Positions 26,851 through 34,308 of a stretch of DNA of 62,500 nt are shown here, piece after piece. The position numbers and the translations under genes are program-made. How positions within the stretch are numbered: position 1 is the first letter of the stretch; each line of letters starts with the position of its first letter. This stretch comes from a bacterium. GTDB lineage: Bacteria > Myxococcota_A > Bradymonadia > Bradymonadales > Bradymonadaceae. The notes under the pieces are model-generated. The model did not search any database. It was given only the letters and a program-made list of their open reading frames with translations, and had not been told where the DNA came from. The stretch spans positions 1 through 62,500 of the forward strand of contig JAUIBR010000019.1 of NCBI GenBank assembly GCA_030427705.1, given 5' to 3'.

Positions 26851-27330
26851 ATGGCCAAAATGGCACCCTATCTGGCGTTCATCGCCGGTCTGATATTTGC
26901 GCTAGTCGCCGTTCCTGATGCTGTCGAGGGGCTTTGGGTCGCACACCGAGTCGACAATTTTGTTCCCACCGAAGCGACTGTCCTGAGCCACACTGCGAAG
27001 AAACACCAAAAAGGCCCCGAAACACAGTTGGTGAAGTTCCGGTACAAGGTCGGAAAGTCCACGTACGAGAAGGACAATTATTGGACGCGTACAAGCGATA
27101 CCGATGCTGACATCAAGCAACGGATCAAGAAAGACGACGACGGCATCAAAACGATGACGGTCTACTACGACCAGGAACACCCCAAAATTGTCGTGATACG
27201 AAAAGAGGTGTCACCGTGGGTAAACCTTGGAATCATCGGCGTGACGGGATTCTTGCTGTTTGGAAGTGTGATGAGCTTCCTCACGGATAAAAAGCGCCAG
27301 GCGAAGATCGCCAGAAACGCGCCCCGCTAG
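26851..27330 (+). CDS. DUF3592-type membrane protein
   Basis: 159 residues with GAGGA upstream of the ATG. A membrane helix at about 5-30 and another at about 120-145 flank a soluble domain with VPTEATVLSH, FRYKVGKSTYEKDNYW and VYYDQEHPKIVVI, the strand pattern of DUF3592 proteins. Function unknown. It diverges from the oxidoreductase operon; its stop is followed at once by the first hairpin array. Confidence 0.82.
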   Translation: MAKMAPYLAFIAGLIFALVAVPDAVEGLWVAHRVDNFVPTEATVLSHTAKKHQKGPETQLVKFRYKVGKSTYEKDNYWTRTSDTDADIKQRIKKDDDGIKTMTVYYDQEHPKIVVIRKEVSPWVNLGIIGVTGFLLFGSVMSFLTDKKRQAKIARNAPR

Positions 27331-27331
27331 G

Positions 27332-27594
27332 GGTTCGGCTTTGCCTCACCGATGTGGTTCGCTTTGCTCACCGATTTGGTTCGCGTTGCTCACCGATTTG
27401 GTTCGCTTCGCTCACCGGTGTGGTGCGCGTTGCGCACCGATTTGGTTCGCTTTGCTCACCGATTTGGTTCGCTTCGCTCACCGGTGTGGTTCGCTTTGCT
27501 CACCGATTTGGTTCGCTTTGCTCACCGGTGTGGTTCGGCTTTGCCTCACCGGTGTGGTTCGCTTCGCTCACCGATTTGGTTCGCTTCGCTCACC
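27332..27594. repeat. 22-bp hairpin repeat array A (12 units)
   Basis: Twelve units read GGTTCGC-NNN-GCTCACC on this strand, each followed by five bases (GATTT, GGTGT or GATGT). The triplet varies among TTT, GTT and TTC. Two units are GGTTCGGCTTTGCCTCACC, with one extra base on each side, and one is a perfect hairpin GGTGCGC-GTT-GCGCACC. The array fills the space from the DUF3592 stop to the stop codon of the reverse-strand small gene. All long ORFs through it are artefacts of the 22-bp period. Confidence 0.97.
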
Positions 27595-27597
27595 GAA

Positions 27598-27894
27598 CTA
27601 GAGAACACCCGTTGCGGCGATCACGGTTAGGATAAGAAGGGCCGAGCCCATGCCCAGCGCGACCACTTTGATCAAGACACCAACCAGGAAGCTCTCCCAC
27701 ATCGACGTCTCTTCAACATCGAGGTCAACCTCCTTGAGCTGGCGAGGACCACTTGTGTAGTTGTAGTCCGCAAAATCTCCGAACGTGTCCTTCTTAGGTT
27801 TCGCCGGTGCCGCCGGACGAAACGTATAGTTCGTCTGAAAGCTGCGATTGAACGTTGAGAACTCGTTACTGTTGTCGGGTGAAATCGTCGTCAT
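27598..27894 (-). CDS. Small C-terminally anchored membrane protein between the inverted arrays
   Basis: 98 residues with a textbook AGGAGG site five bases before the ATG. The first 60 residues are soluble, Ser/Thr/Asn/Pro-rich and then acidic (KEVDLDVEE); residues about 68-97 form one membrane helix ending the chain (tail-anchored topology). Family not recognised. Its stop codon lies three bases from array A and its start about 115 bases from array B, so the gene is framed by oppositely oriented copies of the same repeat. Confidence 0.75.
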   Translation of the reverse strand: MTTISPDNSNEFSTFNRSFQTNYTFRPAAPAKPKKDTFGDFADYNYTSGPRQLKEVDLDVEETSMWESFLVGVLIKVVALGMGSALLILTVIAATGVL

Positions 27895-28008
27895 ATCGAC
27901 CTCCTACTTCGTTGTCCGACATGTAACCTATGCACCTACATGATTTTATTCATTAGATAGTTTGGCTTTATATGTTCTATAAAATCGAAATGTTGTTGAG
28001 CCTCCATC

Positions 28009-28227
28009 GGTGAGCAACGCGAACCACATCGGTGAGCAACGCGAACCACATCGGTGAGCAAAGCGAACCACATCGGTGAGCGAAGCGAACCAAATCGGTG
28101 AGCAACGCGAACCACATCGGTGAGCAAAGCGAACCACATCGGTGAGCGAAGCGAACCAAATCGGTGAGCGAAGCGAACCACACCGGTGAGGCAAAGCCGA
28201 ACCAAATCGGTGAGGCAAAGCCGAACC
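28009..28227. repeat. 22-bp hairpin repeat array B (10 units), inverted relative to array A
   Basis: Ten units read GGTGAGC-NNN-GCGAACC with spacers ACATC, AAATC or ACACC, the reverse complement of array A. Loops are AAC, AAA and GAA. The last two units are the expanded GGTGAGGCAAAGCCGAACC form, mirroring the first unit of array A. The remaining part of the 404-bp gap (27895-28298) holds the promoter of the small gene near 27900-28000 and nothing else I can name. Confidence 0.97.
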
Positions 28228-28298
28228 CCCCATTGACTTTTCGGCTCAGTTCTTGGACAAGAGCCTCCATTGAATAGTGATTCAGCGGAGCGATTGAA

Positions 28299-29777
28299 GT
28301 GAAAAAACTCCCTCAAAAAGGCCATGACCCAGAGGTCGTCTTGCAGACGTTGCGAGACCTCAAGGGCGAAGACGTCAACTGGGAAGACGGCCGAGTTTGG
28401 TGCCTCGTTTACCATGCTGGCGAAGAGATTTCGGGATTCCTGAAAGAGGCGTACACCACCTATTTCAGCGAAAATGCGCTCAACCCAACCGCGTTTCCAA
28501 GCCTCAAGCGCATGGAAGGTGAGGTCGTTTCGATGGCCACGCAACTTCTGGGTGGTGACGATTACGCATGCGGAAATATGACGACCGGTGGGACCGAATC
28601 CATCCTGATGGCGATCAAGACCGCGCGTGAATTTGCCAAGAAAGAAGGCATCAAGAACCCTGAAATGGTGCTTCCTATCTCCGCGCATCCAGCGTTTGAA
28701 AAGGGCGCGCACTACTTCGATATTAAGCCGGTCCACATCGAGATGGACTCGGACTATCGCGTCAACCTCAAGAAGATGAAGCGGGCGATCAATCGCCGCA
28801 CGGTGATGCTTGTCGGCTCCGCCCCGCAATATCCACAGGGCGTTGTTGATCCGATCGAGAAGATCGCCGCGATGGCGAAAAAGCGCGGCATTCTTTGCCA
28901 CGTCGACGCATGCGTTGGCGGCATGGCACTGCCGTTTGTTCGCGAGCTCGGCTATGCCGTTCCACCGTTTGATTTGCGCGTACCGGGCGTCACCAGCATG
29001 TCGGTTGACCTGCACAAGTATGGCTACGCCGCCAAACCTGCATCCCTGATTCTGTACCGCAACCCAGAGATTCGCCGCCTTCAGTACTTTGCGTACTCCG
29101 ATTGGCCAGGCGGAATCTATGTTTCCCCAACGATGACCGGCTCACGCCCGGGTGGCGCTATCGCCGCCGCATGGGCGATCATGCATCGCCTTGGTCGAGA
29201 AGGTTACATGGAGATTGGGAAGAACGTGATGGATGCAGTCGTCAAGATTCGGCGCGGCATCAACGATATCGACGGTATCGAGGTCTTAGGCGATCCGGTG
29301 ATGAGTGTGATGTGCTTTGGCTCCACTCGCGACGATATCGATATCTACGAGGTCGGCGACAATATGACGGCGCGCGGCTGGCATATGGACCGACAGCAGT
29401 ACCCATCGTCGCTCCACATGACGATCCAGAGCGGACATATCCAATCCGCGGACGAATTCCTTAGCGACCTTGCAGAAGCGGTTAAAGAGGCCCGTGCGTC
29501 CTACGACGCCGATGAAGCGCTCAAGGAAAAGGCCAAGCTGAAGATCATGCGTGCTGCCCTAAAAGTCCTGCCTGGCCCTGTCGCAACCAAAGCAACCGAA
29601 ATCGGTTCATCGCTAATGGGCATGGGCGGCGGCGAGCTTCCTGAGCGGACCGCAGCGATGTACGGGCTCATGACGAGCTTGCCGAATCGCGGCGATCTGA
29701 ACACTATGGTTGTAGATATCCTCGACAAAATGACCCGCTACGAGCCCGGCTCGGAGCAAATCCTACCTGATGAGTGA
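28299..29777 (+). CDS. PLP-dependent sphingosine-1-phosphate lyase-like decarboxylase-family protein
   Basis: 492 residues, GTG start with GGAG. This is a group II decarboxylase fold with NMTTGGTESILMAIKTARE, HPAFEKGAHYF and HVDACVGGM (the PLP-ring Asp), with the Schiff-base Lys in SVDLHKYGYAAK. The HKYGYA(A/P)K motif is typical of sphingosine-1-phosphate lyases rather than glutamate decarboxylases. The expected reaction is retro-aldol cleavage of phosphorylated sphingoid bases into an aldehyde and phosphoethanolamine. It lacks an obvious N-terminal membrane helix. Overlaps the M19 gene by up to eight bases. Confidence 0.9.
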   Translation: MKKLPQKGHDPEVVLQTLRDLKGEDVNWEDGRVWCLVYHAGEEISGFLKEAYTTYFSENALNPTAFPSLKRMEGEVVSMATQLLGGDDYACGNMTTGGTESILMAIKTAREFAKKEGIKNPEMVLPISAHPAFEKGAHYFDIKPVHIEMDSDYRVNLKKMKRAINRRTVMLVGSAPQYPQGVVDPIEKIAAMAKKRGILCHVDACVGGMALPFVRELGYAVPPFDLRVPGVTSMSVDLHKYGYAAKPASLILYRNPEIRRLQYFAYSDWPGGIYVSPTMTGSRPGGAIAAAWAIMHRLGREGYMEIGKNVMDAVVKIRRGINDIDGIEVLGDPVMSVMCFGSTRDDIDIYEVGDNMTARGWHMDRQQYPSSLHMTIQSGHIQSADEFLSDLAEAVKEARASYDADEALKEKAKLKIMRAALKVLPGPVATKATEIGSSLMGMGGGELPERTAAMYGLMTSLPNRGDLNTMVVDILDKMTRYEPGSEQILPDE

Positions 29778-31455
29778 GAACATGGCGCAACCTCGCATGT
29801 TTGCAGACCTTCACGTGCATCCGACGCTTTACAACTTCAATCGGATGCGCAACCACGAAGACGAATACACCCCAAGTGATTTCCATCCTTGGACGGTTCC
29901 GCCGGGCAATATCGGCGACATGGCTAAAGGCAATCGAGCTGCGTCGTATTCACAAGCTGACATGCCGAAGCTGCACAAGAGCAAGACGCGCATCGTGTAT
30001 GCGTCGATCTGCCCTATCGAGAAAGGCTTCTTCACCGGTCAGGTGCAGGACGGCAAGGACGCCAACCCCTTCTCGGTCGAGCTCATCAAGCTCATTTCTG
30101 GGGCGACGTTGGTCGAATCTGGCCTGAAGGTCCTTCAGAACGACCTCGGTTCTGCAGCCAAATCAGCCACGAAAATTCTCGCAAACCGCGGCCCACTGCG
30201 CCAATTCGTGCAGAAGATGTTCATGCGGTATGGCATCAAACGCGTGCAGTACCTGTCGTCCCGAGACTACTCGTACTGGGGCGAATTCTGGCGCGAGTAC
30301 GAATTCTACAAGGCGCGTGATGGCGTCGAAGAGACTGCCGATTGTGTTTGGACGGATGCCAACGGTCGCGAACACCGCGAGAGCGTGACGGGGCAGTATC
30401 AGTTGATCAAGAGCGCGGAGCACTTCCAAGATGTCATCGAAAACACGGATGACGTGGCGCTCTTGCACACGATCGAAGGTGCCTACACGTTCTCAATCGG
30501 GCGAGATGCGGAACGCGTCGATGAACGCACGATATTTGAGCGCATCGATTCGCTGAAGACCCTTGATTGGCCGCTGCTCTTCCTGACGCTCGCGCATCAC
30601 TTCGATAACGGTCTGTGTGGACATGCCCACAGCGTGCCGGATGCCGCGAATCTGGTTATGGACCAGAGCGAACGTCTCAATGAAGGCTTTGAGCGTGGCT
30701 CGAATGACCTGGGTATTCGCGTTGTTCGCGAGCTGCTTGACCTTGATGAACAGCTGCACGACCAGGGTGGTCGTCGGATTCTCATCGACTGCAAGCACAT
30801 GAGCGCGGAATCACGACTCGAGTATTACGAAGAGGTCGTCAAACCCTACAACCGCTTGTGGGACGCAAAGTCGGCCGCAGACAAGAAGACCTCGCCGAAG
30901 ATTCCGGTATTCTTCAGCCATGTTGCGTATTCCGGCATCGAGACACTGGAGCGGCTTATCGCCAACGCCGACCACGAGAATGACCACTGGCATGCACCGC
31001 CGTTCTACGCTTGGAATATCAACGCCAGCGCGGAGGACGTCCGGATGGTTCATCAAACGGACGGGCTGCTTGGGTTGGTGTTTGACCAACGTGTCTGCGG
31101 CGTGGGGCCTCGCCACAAGGTTGCGGACGAGATGTGGCCTGAGTTGGTCGCACGTCAGTTCTTCGCGATGGTCGATGTCATCATGCTCGATGATTCGCTG
31201 AAGAAAGGTGACAAGAAGAAGATCTGGGACTGCGTCTGCCTTGGAACGGACTATGACGGGCTGATTGACCCGCTGTCTAAGTATCCGACGGCGATGAACC
31301 TCTCGGATTTTGCGGCTGACCTGGCCGAAGTGCTAGAGGCGCACAAGCATACCCGCTACATCGCTGAGATTGGTGTGGATGAGTTGGTCGAGAAGATCTG
31401 CTGGAAGAACGGATACGACTTTGCAATGAAGCATCTTCCGGCCGCTTCACGTTAG
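29770..31455 (+). CDS. Membrane dipeptidase-like (peptidase M19 family) protein
   Basis: 561 residues; the start may be the ATG at 29770 or, with a better GAG spacing, 29782. The metal-dependent hydrolase pattern includes DLHVHPTLY near the N-terminus, the bridging Glu in HTIEGAY (about 235), TLAHHFDNGLCG, the later His in FFSHVAYSG and the Asp in CLGTDYDG. No signal peptide is seen despite the family name. M19 enzymes cleave dipeptides or act as amidohydrolases; the long insertions relative to the ~370-residue classical enzymes make substrate uncertain. Coupled to the S1P-lyase-like gene. Confidence 0.83.
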   Translation: MSENMAQPRMFADLHVHPTLYNFNRMRNHEDEYTPSDFHPWTVPPGNIGDMAKGNRAASYSQADMPKLHKSKTRIVYASICPIEKGFFTGQVQDGKDANPFSVELIKLISGATLVESGLKVLQNDLGSAAKSATKILANRGPLRQFVQKMFMRYGIKRVQYLSSRDYSYWGEFWREYEFYKARDGVEETADCVWTDANGREHRESVTGQYQLIKSAEHFQDVIENTDDVALLHTIEGAYTFSIGRDAERVDERTIFERIDSLKTLDWPLLFLTLAHHFDNGLCGHAHSVPDAANLVMDQSERLNEGFERGSNDLGIRVVRELLDLDEQLHDQGGRRILIDCKHMSAESRLEYYEEVVKPYNRLWDAKSAADKKTSPKIPVFFSHVAYSGIETLERLIANADHENDHWHAPPFYAWNINASAEDVRMVHQTDGLLGLVFDQRVCGVGPRHKVADEMWPELVARQFFAMVDVIMLDDSLKKGDKKKIWDCVCLGTDYDGLIDPLSKYPTAMNLSDFAADLAEVLEAHKHTRYIAEIGVDELVEKICWKNGYDFAMKHLPAASR

Positions 31456-32393
31456 CACCTTTTGCTAATTTCAAATTCGAGGGTCGCGTGTTCTATCGCG
31501 CATTCGTCGTGCAGCTGCTGTCTGAGTGATTCACGAAGCGTCTGCACGGCTTCCAGTGAGGTTTCCTCCGGAACCCTTACGCTGGCAATGATTGCCCGAC
31601 GCGTCTCGTCGATTTCCCAGACATGGATGTGGTGAAGTTCATCGATACCGTCGATGTTTGCGGCGATCGCGTGCACGACCTGAATGTCGAAGTTTGGCGG
31701 CGCGCTATTCATCAAGAGTGGCACCGCTCGCTTCAGCATGTGGAATGAGGTCAGCAGGATGTAGCCGGCGATTAGCAGCGCGAAGAGCGCGTCCACCCAC
31801 AGAAAGCCCCAGATTTCGATGATGACGGCGCCGATGATGACGGCGACCGAGGCAAATGCGTCGCTCAGGTTGTGGATGAAGGCCGCACGCAGGTTGAGGT
31901 TCCCCTTCGACATTGCCCACAAAAGGCCAACGGTCACCAGGTCGATAAACAACGCCACGCTGGCCGCAACGATAACCCATTTTGCGAGCACGGGTTGAGG
32001 ATCCACAAAACGTTCGACGGACTCCGCGACCAGAAAGAAAGCCATCACGATTAGGGTCGTGAGATTGATGACGGCACCGACTGTCTCGGCCCGGTGATAG
32101 CCAAACGAGAACATGACGTCGGCATCCCGCTTGGCGATTTGGCGCGCGATGTAGGCGATGAGCAGCGAGATCGCGTCGCCGAAGTTGTGAACCGCATCGG
32201 CGACCAGCGCAACACTGCCTGAAAACAGGCCGATCCCGGCCTCGACAAGGGTCAGGAGCAAATTTAAGAGAAACGTGCCGAGCAGTCTCGCATCACTCAA
32301 ATCGGTCGTGTCGTGATGATGGTGACCAAACCCGTGATCATGGTCGTGGTCATGATCATCGGAATGGTGACTGTGGTTGTGTTCGTTCATCAC
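31452..32393 (-). CDS. Cation diffusion facilitator (Zn/Co/Cd efflux)
   Basis: 313 residues. The N-terminal 30 residues are His/Asp-rich (HHSDDHDHDHDHGFGHHHHD). Six membrane helices follow with the paired metal-site motifs ALVADAVHNFGDA in TM2 and AAFIHNLSDAFASV in TM5, both of the HxxxD type (HNFGD and HNLSD). The C-terminal cytoplasmic domain carries HIHVWEID and HATLEFE. It exports divalent cations by proton antiport. It converges with the M19 gene with a four-base overlap and is divergent from msrB. Confidence 0.95.
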   Translation of the reverse strand: MMNEHNHSHHSDDHDHDHDHGFGHHHHDTTDLSDARLLGTFLLNLLLTLVEAGIGLFSGSVALVADAVHNFGDAISLLIAYIARQIAKRDADVMFSFGYHRAETVGAVINLTTLIVMAFFLVAESVERFVDPQPVLAKWVIVAASVALFIDLVTVGLLWAMSKGNLNLRAAFIHNLSDAFASVAVIIGAVIIEIWGFLWVDALFALLIAGYILLTSFHMLKRAVPLLMNSAPPNFDIQVVHAIAANIDGIDELHHIHVWEIDETRRAIIASVRVPEETSLEAVQTLRESLRQQLHDECAIEHATLEFEISKRC

Positions 32394-32444
32394 ACGTGGT
32401 CAAGTTTGCGAGGTTTTGCGATAATCGCTCTAAGCGAGGCAGTT

Positions 32445-33068
32445 ATGAAGATAATTCGTCCAATACTAACGATCATCATCGCATTGTTATTGCCGCTGAC
32501 GGCATGTTCCCCGACCAAGGCTGAGACGCCGATGGCCGAGGGGGCAAAGAAGACGTCTGCGGCTCCAAGCAATGCGAAGCGCACACATGTCGGCGTTAAA
32601 GAGCTCCTTCAACGCGAGGTGCCTGCGGTCGGTACGAAGACCCAACTCACCGACGAGGACTTCAAAAAACTCCTCACGGACGAAGAGTACTACGTGTTGC
32701 GCAAAGATGGCACCGAACGCGCGTTCACGGGCGAGTACAACAAACTGTACAAGAAGGGCGTGTACCATTGCAGAGCGTGCAATGCGCCGCTGTTCACCGC
32801 GGACACCAAGTTTGATTCAGGCACGGGGTGGCCCAGTTACTATGCGCCGATCAAGGGTCGTGTGGGTGTTGAACCCGACCATAAATTCGGCATGGTTCGC
32901 ACCGAGATTACCTGTGAACACTGTGGAAGCCATCTTGGCCACGTGTTCGACGACGGCCCCGATCCGACCAACCTACGGTACTGTGTGAACTCAGCGAGTC
33001 TGGCGTTCAATGAAGGCGCAGACCAGTCCGTGTACGAGCTCGATCTCGATCAAGAAACGGCGAAGTAA
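32445..33068 (+). CDS. msrB: Lipoprotein peptide-methionine (R)-S-oxide reductase
   Basis: 207 residues from the ATG at 32445; earlier in-frame starts lie inside the divergent CDF gene. A lipobox LTAC marks it as a lipoprotein. The MsrB domain (about 65-200) shows the zinc CxxC pairs in YHCRACNAPL and TCEHCGSHLGHVFDDGP, the substrate region SGTGWPSYY and the catalytic Cys in LRYCVNSASL. It reduces methionine-R-sulfoxide in envelope proteins. Stop codons of msrB and the next, convergent gene are directly adjacent. Confidence 0.94.
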   Translation: MKIIRPILTIIIALLLPLTACSPTKAETPMAEGAKKTSAAPSNAKRTHVGVKELLQREVPAVGTKTQLTDEDFKKLLTDEEYYVLRKDGTERAFTGEYNKLYKKGVYHCRACNAPLFTADTKFDSGTGWPSYYAPIKGRVGVEPDHKFGMVRTEITCEHCGSHLGHVFDDGPDPTNLRYCVNSASLAFNEGADQSVYELDLDQETAK

Positions 33069-33563
33069 CTAGTCATCATCATCGTGTTCCAGTTTGGGCG
33101 CCGTGACCTGGGTCGGGGCTGATGTGTTCGCATTACCATAGACGAGCGCGCCCCCTGCCTCGCCCACCCGGTAGCCGAATCCAAACACGACCAGAGTGCT
33201 GAGCACGCCGATCGACGCTGCGGTCAACGCAGCGCCTTTTCGTTTCAAAACCACCGGCGGCATCAACAGAAACAACGCCACCACGGTCACCCACAGAAAC
33301 TGCTCAGCGGCTTCTTCGTGGGCTTCGATTGCGGCTTCTGCGACCGTCCCTTCAATTCGTTCTTCATCGATTTCACCGGTCTGAAGCGCAGCGATGGACG
33401 AGACGACCAGGATCGCTTGGAAAAGTAGCGCCAGAATCCATGTCCGATTGGGAAGCCAATCGCGCCACCAGGCAAACAGGATGGCGGTGGTTAAGACGGG
33501 CATGAGGACCGCCAGCGCGATGGGAAGATGTACGATTTTGGGATGTAGTAACGTGAGGTCCAT
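33069..33563 (-). CDS. DUF2231-like four-helix membrane protein
   Basis: 164 residues with LHPKIVHLPIALAVLMP at the N-terminus, the diagnostic opening of DUF2231 proteins, whose two His may bind heme or metal. Four membrane helices follow (about 10-32, 42-60, 90-107 and 113-132), then a soluble tail ending LEHDDDD. Function unknown. It is convergent with msrB with no spacer between the stop codons. Confidence 0.8.
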   Translation of the reverse strand: MDLTLLHPKIVHLPIALAVLMPVLTTAILFAWWRDWLPNRTWILALLFQAILVVSSIAALQTGEIDEERIEGTVAEAAIEAHEEAAEQFLWVTVVALFLLMPPVVLKRKGAALTAASIGVLSTLVVFGFGYRVGEAGGALVYGNANTSAPTQVTAPKLEHDDDD

Positions 33564-33642
33564 GGTTGCTCCTTGGGCATGACCTGCGATGGGGATATCA
33601 TGCGCATGGGAGCGTGGTTTTCCTATCCTACAAATGTGATAA

Positions 33643-34242
33643 ATGATGGATTACAACGGGTTACAGGACGCTTCTGACACGGATGACATACGCGAAAAGC
33701 GTCGTGTGATCGTGTTGGGGGCTCTGTTTATCGCCATTTCCGCCCTCGCTGGAGTCGATTTGGTGACGGATATGTCGGAAGGCGTCAGCGTCACCCATTT
33801 TGTTTTGGAGGGCGGTGCGTTCGCGGCCGGGATAGTTGGCTTGGTGTTCATGGCTGGTGCATGGCGCCGGCTCAGCGCAAAGTCGGACGCCTTGCAGGTC
33901 GAGAATGCCGAGCTTGGATTGGCGCTCGAGGCCACGGCTGAGGAGGCAAATCGTTGGCGAGGCGAAGCCCGAAATCTCATCGAAGGTCTCAGTGCGGCCA
34001 TCGACAGTCAATTCGATCGCTGGGAGCTGAGCGACGCTGAAAAGGAGGTCGCGATGTTGCTCCTGAAAGGCCTGTCTCACAAAGAGATTGCGTCGATTCG
34101 CGACACGACCGATGCCACGACTCGGCAGCAGGCGCGGGCGGTCTACAAGAAAGCGGGGTTGTCCGGACGAAACGACCTTTCGGCGTTTTTCTTGGAGGAT
34201 TTGCTGGTCCCGATGACCTCAAAAGCCGATGAAACCGCATAA
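33643..34242 (+). CDS. Membrane-anchored LuxR/GerE-type regulator
   Basis: 199 residues. Two membrane helices (about 22-42 and 49-70) are followed by a short coiled coil (AKSDALQVENAELGLALEATAEEANR) and a C-terminal GerE-type helix-turn-helix (WELSDAEKEVAMLLLKGLSHKEIASIRD, then RQQARAVYKKAGLSGRNDLSAFFLEDLL). There is no receiver or autoinducer domain. A DNA-binding domain tied to the membrane through a coiled coil implies signalling from the envelope. No partner kinase is next to it. Confidence 0.85.
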   Translation: MMDYNGLQDASDTDDIREKRRVIVLGALFIAISALAGVDLVTDMSEGVSVTHFVLEGGAFAAGIVGLVFMAGAWRRLSAKSDALQVENAELGLALEATAEEANRWRGEARNLIEGLSAAIDSQFDRWELSDAEKEVAMLLLKGLSHKEIASIRDTTDATTRQQARAVYKKAGLSGRNDLSAFFLEDLLVPMTSKADETA

Positions 34243-34308
34243 CATTTGCAATTCGGTTTGCTGACCTTCACACTCCCGCCACTTAACTTTTGATGTGTGG
34301 GAGAAATC

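Noticed and set aside
27341-27635. Proteins of about 90 residues made of FALLTDLVRFAHRCGS-like repeats
   Set aside because: The 22-bp period leaves all frames open, giving the same peptide in three frames; no ribosome site or non-repeat domain. The long reverse-strand reading 27936-29015 is a shadow of the S1P-lyase-like gene and array B.
27332-28227. CRISPR arrays
   Set aside because: Units are separated by only five bases drawn from about five variants; there are no unique spacers and no cas genes.
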